NCBI GenBank assembly: GCA_017634595.1 | Contig: JAGBNC010000021.1 | Location: 124,001-188,000, forward strand | Direction of reading: 5' to 3' | DNA: 64,000 bases | Source of the DNA: Bacteroidales bacterium | Lineage (GTDB): Bacteria; Bacteroidota; Bacteroidia; Bacteroidales; UBA932 | In this document: piece after piece, positions 43,625 to 51,017 of the stretch | Layout of the letters: each line of letters opens with the position of its first letter | How positions within the stretch are numbered: the first letter of the stretch is position 1 | Position numbers and translations under genes: made by a program | The notes under the pieces: model-generated | The model's database searches: none | Told to the model about the DNA's origin: nothing | What the model saw: the letters and a program-made list of their open reading frames with translations, nothing else

Positions 43625-44328
43625 AACGTCTGATATACACAATATTGCTGTTGTGTGCCGTGTCTGCTACCCTCGGGGCCCAGACCGACCGCCGGGAGGT
43701 ACGGGCAGGCAACAGGAAGTTCAAGAAAGAAGCGTTCAAGGAGGCCGAGATCGACTACCGCAAGGCCGTGGTGAAAGACTCCCTGTCGGTTGCCGCCAAC
43801 TACAACCTGGGCTCTGCCCTTTACCGCCAGCAGGACTGGGAAGGCGCCGGTAAGGCGCTTGACCAGGTCAAAGACATAGCTCCTGCCGGACCTAACGCGG
43901 CCAGGTGGCACTATAACCAGGGCGACGTAGCGCTCCAGAAGAAAGACTATGCCGCAGCCGTGAAGGCCTTCCGAGAGGCCCTGCTCCTAACGCCGGAGGA
44001 TCTGGACGCCAAAGAGAACTACATCTACGCCAAGTTGATGCTGCAGAACCAGCAGAACGGCGGCGGTGGCGGCGACAACCAGCAGGATCAGCAAGACCAG
44101 CAGAATCAGCAGGATCAAAATCAGGATCAGAACCAACAGAATCAGCAAGATCAGCAGGATCAAGATAATAAGCAGGACCAGCAGGATCAACAGGACCAGA
44201 AAATATCGCCCCAGCAGGCACAGCAGATGCTTCAAGCCATCCAGGACAAAGAAAAGGAGACCCAGGACAAGGTGAAGAAAAAGAAGGCCGACCTGCTTAA
44301 ATCCCGTCAGAAAGAAAAGAATTGGTAG
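43621..44328 (+). CDS. batC: BatC-like TPR protein with a Gln/Asp/Asn repeat tract
   Basis: 235 residues. Signal peptide, then TPR helices (NYNLGSALYRQQDW, WHYNQGDVALQKKDY). From about residue 143 to 195 a low-complexity tract of QQDQ, NQQD and DQQD units follows, encoded by near-repeats of CAGCAGGATCAG type DNA. A charged Lys-rich helix ends the protein. TPR plus tract fits BatC. The following gene starts 1 nt after the stop. Confidence 0.9.
   Translation: MKRLIYTILLLCAVSATLGAQTDRREVRAGNRKFKKEAFKEAEIDYRKAVVKDSLSVAANYNLGSALYRQQDWEGAGKALDQVKDIAPAGPNAARWHYNQGDVALQKKDYAAAVKAFREALLLTPEDLDAKENYIYAKLMLQNQQNGGGGGDNQQDQQDQQNQQDQNQDQNQQNQQDQQDQDNKQDQQDQQDQKISPQQAQQMLQAIQDKEKETQDKVKKKKADLLKSRQKEKNW
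44071..44210 (+). repeat. Gln/Asp/Asn codon repeat in batC
   Basis: A run of CAG, CAA, GAT, GAC and AAT codons in irregular three- to four-codon units (QQD, NQQ, DQN). It encodes a disordered tract and could expand or shrink by slippage. The antisense frame is an artificial Leu/Ile run. Confidence 0.75.
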
Positions 44329-44329
44329 C

Positions 44330-46912
44330 ATGAAACGAATCTGCACAACCATAATATGTATCTTAGCCGCAGCGCTTCAGCTCGGTGCCCAGAACACTAT
44401 CAAGGTCAAAGTACAGAACCTTGTAGCGCTTGACGAACAGTTCAGCATCTCTTTCATCATTGAAGGAGAAGGCAAGGTCAGCAGTTTTGAATGGACTCCG
44501 GGCGATGATTTCCAGCTCGTGTGGGGCCCGCAGAAGGGCAGTTCCAGCTCCATCAGCATCATCAACGGCAAGAAGACACAGTCGTCCCAGACCACTTATA
44601 CTTACGTACTTATGCCCCGCAAAGCAGGCACTTTCCAGCTTCCTGCCGCAAGCGCCACCATCAAAGGAGAGAGCATAAGTTCCAAGCCATTATCCATACA
44701 GGTAGTGACCAACGGAGGCTCGCAGGGAGGACAGGCTTCACAAGGCAGCCCCTCCAGCACTCAGCCCGGTTCAATCCCCTCCGACGATATTTTCCTGCGC
44801 CTCAGCATCAGCAAGACCAAGGCCATCGTGGGCGAGACCATCAGCGCCACGCTCAAATTGTACCACCGTGTCAACATTGCCGGCTTCGAAGATGCCCGCT
44901 TCCCCAGTTTCAACGGGTTCTGGAGCCAGGAAGTACAAGCCCCGAGCAACATAGAGTTTCACCGCGAGAGCGTCGGCGACCGCATCTACAATGCCGCGGT
45001 GCTGCGCAGCTGGAACCTCATTCCCCAGCAGGCCGGTGAGGTCACCATCGACCCCGCTGAACTGGTGTGCCTGGTCAACATACGCAAGCAAAGCAGCAGC
45101 TCCGGAAGCATCTTCGACAGTTTCTTCCAGGACGATTATCAGACCATACGCAAAAGGGTCACGACTCCCGCCATCAAGGTCAACGTATCCAAGATTCCGG
45201 CAGGCGCCCCCGCTTCATTCGGCGGCGGCGTGGGCAATTTCCGTATGAGCGCCGCCCTTACCCGCGACTCACTTCAGACCCACGATGCTGCGGCCCTGAA
45301 AATCACGGTCAGCGGCAAGGGCAACATATCTCTGCTGGAGGCGCCCAAGCTGAGCTTCCCTCCTGATTTTGAAGTATATGACGTAAAAACGAGCGAGACC
45401 GGCGGCAGCAAGACCTTCGAGTATCCGTTTATCCCACGCAGCCACGGCAACTTCACCATCGGACCCGTAGAATATAGCTACTACGACCCTTCAACCGGCA
45501 AGTTCGTCACCCTCAGGAGTGCCGAGATGAATATCAAGGTCAGCAAGGGCCCCGACTCGGCGCCGGCCCAAAGCGGCGGTCAGCTGGTAGTCAATCCCAA
45601 CCGCAAAGACGTACGTGACCTGGGATCGGACATACGCTACATAGCCACAGGAAAACCATCTTTCAACAAAGCTGGTTACTTCCTCGCCGGTTCCGGCCTC
45701 TTCTGGCTGATCAGCGCCCTTATGTGCCTGCTTGCCGCAGCCGTTTACTTCGGCACACGCAAGCTCTGGGAGCGCAGGGCCGACGTGGCCGGCAGCAAGA
45801 ACCGCGCCGCCACCAAGATGGCCCGCAAGCGCCTGGCTCTCTCAGGCGAGTTCCTCAAGAAAGACCTTTACACGGCATTCTACGAGGAGTTGCATAAAGC
45901 CCTGCTGGGTTTCGTAAGCGACAAGCTGGGCATGGCCGCCGCCGACTTGAGCAAGGAGAACATAGCAGAGAGGCTCATCGAAGGCGGAGCAAGTAAGGAA
46001 CAGGCAGAACGCTTCACCAGCCTGCTCGACGCCTGCGAATTTGCCCGTTATGCCCCGTCAGAGGGACACGAAGCCATGAGCGCCCATTACGAAGGCGCTA
46101 TGAACGTCATTTCAGAGATTGATTCAGCAATGAGACATAAACATAAGGGCGGCTCCGGTGCAGCTGCCGCGCTGGCAGCCCTGCTGCTGACGCTTCCCGC
46201 AGCCTCCATCTCCGCCCAGAGCTCTCAGGACAGCCTGTGGGAGCAGGGCGTTCAAGCTTACAGCGAATCCCGCTGGCAGGATGCCGCAGATGCATGGACA
46301 CAGATAGCCGGATCCGGTAAGGAAAGCGCAAGTTTGTACTACAATATCGGCAACGCCATGTACAAGGGCGGAGACAATGCCAAGGCCATTCTATGGTACG
46401 AAAGGGCCCTCAAAGTTGACCCTTCATACGATGATGCACGCGTCAACCTCGAATTTGTGCGCACCCAGATCCAGGACCGCATAGAGGAAGTGCCGGAGTT
46501 CTTCCTCGAGGCCTGGGGGCGGAAGATGTGCTGGCTGCTGCCGTCCAACGCTTGGGCAGTGCTGTTCCTGGTGCTTTTTGCAGGAGTCCTAGCCATGTTG
46601 CTGTTGTTCCTGCTGGGCAGGGGCGGTGCCCGCAAGACAGGCTTCTTCGTGGGACTGGTACTGCTGGTCATGAGCCTTCTGTGCCTCGACTTTGCCTTCT
46701 GGCAGAAAACCGAAGGGCTCAAGCATGACGGCGCCATAGTTACCGAAGCCGTAAGCGAAGTCAAGAGCTCTCCCGGCAGCGGCGTAAGCCTCTTCGTCCT
46801 CCACGAGGGCACCAAGGTCAAAATACTCGAGACCGTCGGCGAATGGCAGAACATCGAGCTCTCCGACGGCCGCCAGGGCTGGATTCCGGCCGGAAGTTTG
46901 ACGGTGATATAG
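44330..46912 (+). CDS. Fused BatD-BatE aerotolerance protein
   Basis: 860 residues. Residues 1-600 are BatD: signal peptide, beta domains (LVALDEQFSISFIIEGEGKV, DDIFLRLSISKTKAIVGE), and a membrane helix near 447-465. At residue 601 the frame runs through Met-Arg-His-Lys and into a complete BatE: signal-like helix, TPR repeats (LYYNIGNAMYKGGDNAKAILWYERAL), two membrane helices, and an SH3-like end (GTKVKILETVGEWQNIELSDGRQGWI). These are usually two genes. At 46130-46133 the sequence ATGA would make a normal overlapping start/stop if the frames differed by one base. The reading is intact as sequenced. Confidence 0.88.
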   Translation: MKRICTTIICILAAALQLGAQNTIKVKVQNLVALDEQFSISFIIEGEGKVSSFEWTPGDDFQLVWGPQKGSSSSISIINGKKTQSSQTTYTYVLMPRKAGTFQLPAASATIKGESISSKPLSIQVVTNGGSQGGQASQGSPSSTQPGSIPSDDIFLRLSISKTKAIVGETISATLKLYHRVNIAGFEDARFPSFNGFWSQEVQAPSNIEFHRESVGDRIYNAAVLRSWNLIPQQAGEVTIDPAELVCLVNIRKQSSSSGSIFDSFFQDDYQTIRKRVTTPAIKVNVSKIPAGAPASFGGGVGNFRMSAALTRDSLQTHDAAALKITVSGKGNISLLEAPKLSFPPDFEVYDVKTSETGGSKTFEYPFIPRSHGNFTIGPVEYSYYDPSTGKFVTLRSAEMNIKVSKGPDSAPAQSGGQLVVNPNRKDVRDLGSDIRYIATGKPSFNKAGYFLAGSGLFWLISALMCLLAAAVYFGTRKLWERRADVAGSKNRAATKMARKRLALSGEFLKKDLYTAFYEELHKALLGFVSDKLGMAAADLSKENIAERLIEGGASKEQAERFTSLLDACEFARYAPSEGHEAMSAHYEGAMNVISEIDSAMRHKHKGGSGAAAALAALLLTLPAASISAQSSQDSLWEQGVQAYSESRWQDAADAWTQIAGSGKESASLYYNIGNAMYKGGDNAKAILWYERALKVDPSYDDARVNLEFVRTQIQDRIEEVPEFFLEAWGRKMCWLLPSNAWAVLFLVLFAGVLAMLLLFLLGRGGARKTGFFVGLVLLVMSLLCLDFAFWQKTEGLKHDGAIVTEAVSEVKSSPGSGVSLFVLHEGTKVKILETVGEWQNIELSDGRQGWIPAGSLTVI

Positions 46913-46941
46913 CCGGCAGATAGTTTTTCCAGAATTTTATT

Positions 46942-46949
46942 TATATTTG
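46942..46949 (+). promoter_or_regulatory. -7 box of the exbB operon
   Basis: TATATTTG, 21 nt before ATG 46971, in the 58-bp gap after batDE. Confidence 0.55.
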
Positions 46950-46970
46950 TAAGTTAAAGATTATACTAAT

Positions 46971-47675
46971 ATGCTCAACTATCTTCTTCAGGCCGACATC
47001 GTTGACGCGGTACAGGCCGCACCGGTGCAGCAGGAGATGTCCTTCTCCCTGATTGATATGGCCGTCAAGGGCGGCTGGCTTATGATTGTGTTGTTGATCC
47101 TGTCCATTTTGGCCATCTACATTTTCGGAAAGAAATGGTGGATGATACGCCAGGCATCCAAGATCGACAAGGATTTCATGATGGACATCAGGGACTACAT
47201 CCATGACGGGAAAGTCAAATCTGCCAAGACCTTGTGTTCTAAATACGACACTCCGGTGGCACGTATGGTCGAGAGCGGCATAGACCGCATAGGCAAGCCT
47301 CTCGGAGACATACAGACCGCCATCGAGAACGTAGGCAACGTAGAGGTTGCACGGCTTGAAAGGGGACTCCCCTACCTAGCCATGATTGCCGGCGGCGCCC
47401 CTATGATTGGATTCCTCGGCACCGTGATGGGAATGGTGCAGGCCTTCTTCAACATGTCGCAGGCCGGCAACAACATTGACATCACCCTTCTGTCGAGCGG
47501 TATCTACACCGCCATGATTACCACCGTCGGTGGTCTGATTGTCGGTATCATAGCTTACTTCGGATACAACTGGCTCTCCTCCAAGGTGTCCGACGTTGTG
47601 TTCAACATGGAGAGCAGCACGATAGAATTCATGGACCTGCTGGATGAACCTCAGGGCGTAAAAGTCGAAGAATAA
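46971..47675 (+). CDS. exbB: MotA/TolQ/ExbB proton channel protein
   Basis: 234 residues with three membrane helices (GGWLMIVLLILSILAIYIF near 35-55; GGAPMIGFLGTVMGMVQAF; TTVGGLIVGIIAYFGYNWL). Uses the proton gradient to energise TonB. It heads an operon with exbD, tonB, a pseudouridine synthase and era; the stop shares a base with the exbD start. Confidence 0.93.
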   Translation: MLNYLLQADIVDAVQAAPVQQEMSFSLIDMAVKGGWLMIVLLILSILAIYIFGKKWWMIRQASKIDKDFMMDIRDYIHDGKVKSAKTLCSKYDTPVARMVESGIDRIGKPLGDIQTAIENVGNVEVARLERGLPYLAMIAGGAPMIGFLGTVMGMVQAFFNMSQAGNNIDITLLSSGIYTAMITTVGGLIVGIIAYFGYNWLSSKVSDVVFNMESSTIEFMDLLDEPQGVKVEE

Positions 47676-48085
47676 TGGCACTCAAGCGAATCACCAAAGC
47701 GGATCCGAACATGTCGATGTCGAGTATGACCGACATCGTGTTCCTCCTGCTCATCTTCTTCCTGGTGACTTCCACGCTGGTGAATCCCAACGCGCTTAAG
47801 CTTTTGCTGCCCAAGAGCACCGGACAGGTGGGCGCCAAAGCTACCGTAAGCGTGTCCATCAAGGACTGGGGAGACGACCAGTACACCTTCCACATCAACG
47901 GAGACGAGACTCCGGTGCCCTTTGAGCAGGTGGAAGACGGGCTTGTGGAACTGCTCCAGACCGAAGAAGACCCGACATTCTCCATCTATTCCGATGAGAG
48001 TGTACCTATCAAAGAAATCGTACAGGTGATGAACATCGCCAAACGCAACCACTATAAAGTAATCCTGGCCACACAACCCGAATGA
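47675..48085 (+). CDS. exbD: Biopolymer transport protein ExbD/TolR
   Basis: 136 residues, single N-terminal membrane helix with the essential Asp in SMTDIVFLLLIFFLV, followed by the periplasmic domain. Works with ExbB. Overlaps the TonB gene by 4 nt. Confidence 0.93.
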   Translation: MALKRITKADPNMSMSSMTDIVFLLLIFFLVTSTLVNPNALKLLLPKSTGQVGAKATVSVSIKDWGDDQYTFHINGDETPVPFEQVEDGLVELLQTEEDPTFSIYSDESVPIKEIVQVMNIAKRNHYKVILATQPE

Positions 48086-48867
48086 AACAGTATCTCCGCG
48101 AACGAGGCGAAAGGGAACGCAATTCCGTGATGACCGGCATCGTAATGACGCTGGCCGTACACATCTGCGCCGCCCTGCTGGTATCGTTCACAGGCATAAA
48201 GTATCTGTACCCGCCGCCTGCGGAGAGCACTTTCCTGCTGGATTTCGAAGAAGAAGAGCAGGTGGAGGTAAAACAGAAGCCGGGGCGCGACCCCAGGGGC
48301 GAAGACGTCAATCCTGAAGAGCGCATAGAGCTTGTCCAGAGAAGCGAATCGCCCAACGTGAGCAAGAAACCCAACCTTACACCCGCCGCAAAGCCCGACG
48401 ACTTCGGCGACGTGGACGTGAAGGAGCCGGAGAGGGAGAAAGAGCCCGAGCTTGACCCCAGGGCGGCATTCCCGGGGATGGCTAAGAAAGACACTACTCT
48501 CACCGCGCAGCACGGGGCCTCCGAGCCTGGCACCACGTTCAAGCCGGGCCAGCCTACCGGAAACGTGACCAAGGGAGAGACCGAAGGCAAGCCCAACGCC
48601 CACCTCGAAGGACGCACCGTGGATAAAGCCGGACTGAAGAAGCCGGTGTACGCCTCCCAGGAAAGCGGCAGAGTGGTGGTCAAGATTTGGGTTGACCAGT
48701 ACGGAAAGGTACAGAAAGCGGTTCCCGGTGCCGACGGCACAACCGTTACAGACAAAGCTTTGTGGACTGCAGCACGCAAAGCGGCCCTTGAGACGGGCTT
48801 CAACATGAGCTCCAGTGCCCCGGCGCTTCAAGAGGGCACAATAACTTATATATTCAACCTAAAATGA
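48082..48867 (+). CDS. Energy transducer TonB-like protein
   Basis: 261 residues. One N-terminal membrane helix (MTGIVMTLAVHICAALLV), a long Glu/Lys/Pro-rich spacer, and a C-terminal TonB-type region (GRVVVKIWVDQYGKVQKAVPG...ITYIFNLK). It spans the periplasm to drive outer-membrane receptors. Position right after exbB-exbD supports the role. The C-terminal domain is more diverged than in classic TonB. It overlaps the next gene by 4 nt. Confidence 0.88.
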   Translation: MKQYLRERGERERNSVMTGIVMTLAVHICAALLVSFTGIKYLYPPPAESTFLLDFEEEEQVEVKQKPGRDPRGEDVNPEERIELVQRSESPNVSKKPNLTPAAKPDDFGDVDVKEPEREKEPELDPRAAFPGMAKKDTTLTAQHGASEPGTTFKPGQPTGNVTKGETEGKPNAHLEGRTVDKAGLKKPVYASQESGRVVVKIWVDQYGKVQKAVPGADGTTVTDKALWTAARKAALETGFNMSSSAPALQEGTITYIFNLK

Positions 48868-50024
48868 TGGATGGTTTTTCAAAAGACGACCGAAAACTTA
48901 GACCACGGAAAACTGCCGGAAGTGCAGTCCGTTCCGAAAAAGTAGATTTCCAGAACGAAGGCAGCTCCCGCCCTTACGGCGAGCGCAAGCCTTACGGTGA
49001 ACACAAGCCCTACGGCGAACGCAGACCTTACGGCGAGCGCAAGCCTTACGGCGAATCTCGTCCCTATGGCGAACGCCGCAGCTTCGGTGACAACAGGCCC
49101 CACGGCGAGCAAAGACCTTACGGTGAACACAAGTCCTACGGAGAGCACAAGTCCTATGGCCAGAGGCCACAGCAGGGAGGCCCGAAGAAATCGTTCAAGC
49201 GTCCCGGGACCCAGAATGCATCCGAGGGCATCAAGCGAATGATAAACAGGCGTCCCGTTGTGAACAAATCATACGACGGACCCGACTATGAACCCGAAGT
49301 GGTAAAGAACGAGATCCGTCTCAACCGTTTCATGGCAAATTCTGGAGTATGCTCACGCCGCGAGGCAGATACATTTATCCAGGCAGGCTGCGTGACGGTC
49401 AACGGAAACGTCGTGACCGAACTTGGCACCAAGGTTAATATTTTCGATGACGACGTACGTTTCAACGGCGAGCGTCTCAAGGGCGAAAGCAAGGTGTATA
49501 TCGTGATGAACAAGCCCAAGGGCTATGTCACCTCCGCCTCTGACCCTCATGCTGAGAAGACCGTGATGGATCTTCTTAAGAACTGTCCTACAAGGGTTTA
49601 CCCCGTAGGACGCCTGGACAAGGCCACCACCGGCGTGCTGATGTTCACCAATGACGGCGAGATTGCAGAACGCCTTACCCATCCGTCTTATGACAAGAAA
49701 AAGATCTACCAGGTCTCGCTTGACCGCAGCCTGTCACAGGAGGATTTCGATAAAATAGTGGAAGGTATCACTCTCGGTGACGGCTTCGTCAAGGCTGACG
49801 AGCTGGAGTTCATCGACGAGCACGACCACAGCAAGCTCGGCATCGAAATCCACTCCGGCAAGAACCGCATTGTGCGCCGTATATTCGAATCGCTCGGCTA
49901 CACAGTCAAGGCTCTTGACAGGGCATACTTTGCCGGCCTCACCAAGAAAGGGCTGAAGAAGGGTGCATGGCGCTACCTATCCGACAGCGAAGTTAACATG
50001 CTCAAGATGGGGGCCTACGTATAA
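48864..50024 (+). CDS. RsuA/RluB-family rRNA pseudouridine synthase with repeat-rich N-terminus
   Basis: 386 residues. Residues about 145-200 are an S4 RNA-binding domain (IRLNRFMANSGVCSRREADTFI), then the synthase domain with catalytic GRLDKATTGVLMFTNDGE and IHSGKNRIVRRIF. It modifies one uridine in rRNA. The first 35 residues are basic, followed by eleven six-residue repeats of PYGE(R/H)(K/R) type, so the N-terminal 140 residues are predicted disordered and very basic. Ends in a shared base with era. Confidence 0.92.
   Translation: MMDGFSKDDRKLRPRKTAGSAVRSEKVDFQNEGSSRPYGERKPYGEHKPYGERRPYGERKPYGESRPYGERRSFGDNRPHGEQRPYGEHKSYGEHKSYGQRPQQGGPKKSFKRPGTQNASEGIKRMINRRPVVNKSYDGPDYEPEVVKNEIRLNRFMANSGVCSRREADTFIQAGCVTVNGNVVTELGTKVNIFDDDVRFNGERLKGESKVYIVMNKPKGYVTSASDPHAEKTVMDLLKNCPTRVYPVGRLDKATTGVLMFTNDGEIAERLTHPSYDKKKIYQVSLDRSLSQEDFDKIVEGITLGDGFVKADELEFIDEHDHSKLGIEIHSGKNRIVRRIFESLGYTVKALDRAYFAGLTKKGLKKGAWRYLSDSEVNMLKMGAYV
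48969..49166 (+). repeat. Eleven 18-bp tandem repeats encoding (R/K)PYGE(R/H)
   Basis: Eleven units of 18 bp, each Arg/Lys-Pro-Tyr-Gly-Glu plus a basic or polar residue. Third bases vary between GCG, GAG, AAG and related codons. It lies in the N-terminal tail of the pseudouridine synthase. In-frame change in copy number is plausible. Confidence 0.85.
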
Positions 50025-50905
50025 TGGACCACCGCTCAGGATTTGTAAATATCATCGGCAACCCCAACGTCGGTAAATCTACGCTGATGAACGCTCTGGT
50101 GGGCGAAAAGCTGTCCATAGTCACCGCCAAGGCACAGACCACGAGGCATCGCATCATGGGCATCGTAAACGGCGAGGACTGGCAGATAGTGTATTCCGAC
50201 ACTCCGGGCATACTGAAGCCTAATTACAGACTCCAGCAGAATATGATGAACTTCGTCGACGGTGCCATTGGCGACGCCGACATTATTCTGTATGTCACCG
50301 ACACCGTGGAGACACCCGACAAAAACGCAGATTATGTAGCTAAGCTGCAGCGCATTGAGTGTCCGGTGATCGTGGTTGTGAACAAGATAGACATAAGCAC
50401 TCAGGAGAAAGTGCTTGAGCTTGCCTCATGGTGGAAAGAACAATTGCCGGCCGCTGAGATTATTCCCGCCAGCGCCCAGGAGCGTTTCAATCTCGACACC
50501 ATCCTGGATGCAGTCATAGCCCGTCTGCCTGTCTGCCCGCCATGGTTCGACAAAGACGCTTTTACCGACAAGAACCTGCGTTTCTTCGCTTCCGAGATCA
50601 TAAGGGAGAAGATACTTCTGAACTACAAGGAAGAGATTCCCTACAGCTGTGAAGTAGGCATAGAGTCGTTCAAGGAAGGTGAAGAGAGATACGATATTGA
50701 TGCCGTGATATATGTCATGCGCGAATCGCAGAAGGGCATTATCATAGGCAAGAAAGGCGCGGCCCTCAAAAAAGTGGGCACACAGGCGCGCATAGAGATG
50801 GAAGACTTCTTCCAGAAGAAGGTTTTCCTCTCCATTTTTGTGAAGGTCGATCCCGACTGGAGAGAGAACAAAAGAGAATTACGCCGCTTCGGCTACGAAG
50901 AATAA
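50024..50905 (+). CDS. era: GTPase Era
   Basis: 293 residues; 16S rRNA-binding GTPase of 30S assembly. Seen: G1 GNPNVGKSTLMN, SIVTAKAQTTRHRIMGI (G2), G3 DTPG, G4 NKID, and the C-terminal KH domain with the GKKGAALKKVG loop. Last gene of the exbB operon by position. A palindromic element follows, then parC/gyrA. Confidence 0.97.
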   Translation: MDHRSGFVNIIGNPNVGKSTLMNALVGEKLSIVTAKAQTTRHRIMGIVNGEDWQIVYSDTPGILKPNYRLQQNMMNFVDGAIGDADIILYVTDTVETPDKNADYVAKLQRIECPVIVVVNKIDISTQEKVLELASWWKEQLPAAEIIPASAQERFNLDTILDAVIARLPVCPPWFDKDAFTDKNLRFFASEIIREKILLNYKEEIPYSCEVGIESFKEGEERYDIDAVIYVMRESQKGIIIGKKGAALKKVGTQARIEMEDFFQKKVFLSIFVKVDPDWRENKRELRRFGYEE

Positions 50906-50930
50906 TGTAGTCTCTTGCTGATCGGTACGA

Positions 50931-51000
50931 CAGTGCCGCAGTCCCCTCCGGGGATCTTTTGACAAGGATAGTTGGCCCCCTAAGGGGAACTGCGGCACTG
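50931..51000 (+). repeat. Palindromic element E3 between era and the topoisomerase gene
   Basis: 70 bp. Outer arms CAGTGCCGCAGT (50931-50942) and its complement (50989-51000) pair perfectly over 12 bp; with one extra base the match runs on to the CCCC/GGGG runs. Inside lie two small hairpins, CCCC-tcc-GGGG (50943-50953) and CCCC-taa-GGGG (50977-50987). GTTGGC stands before the second. This outer stem plus two inner hairpins matches the layout of E4 and E2. Confidence 0.8.
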
Positions 51001-51017
51001 CAAACGAAAAAAGAAAA

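Noticed and set aside
43987..44352. Leu/Ile-rich membrane-like frame on the minus strand
   Set aside because: It is the complement of the Gln/Asp/Asn repeat tract in batC and has no other support.
48969..49166. Regular 18-bp repeats that could suggest a CRISPR-like array
   Set aside because: Units are tandem, in frame, without spacers, and encode a repetitive protein tail.
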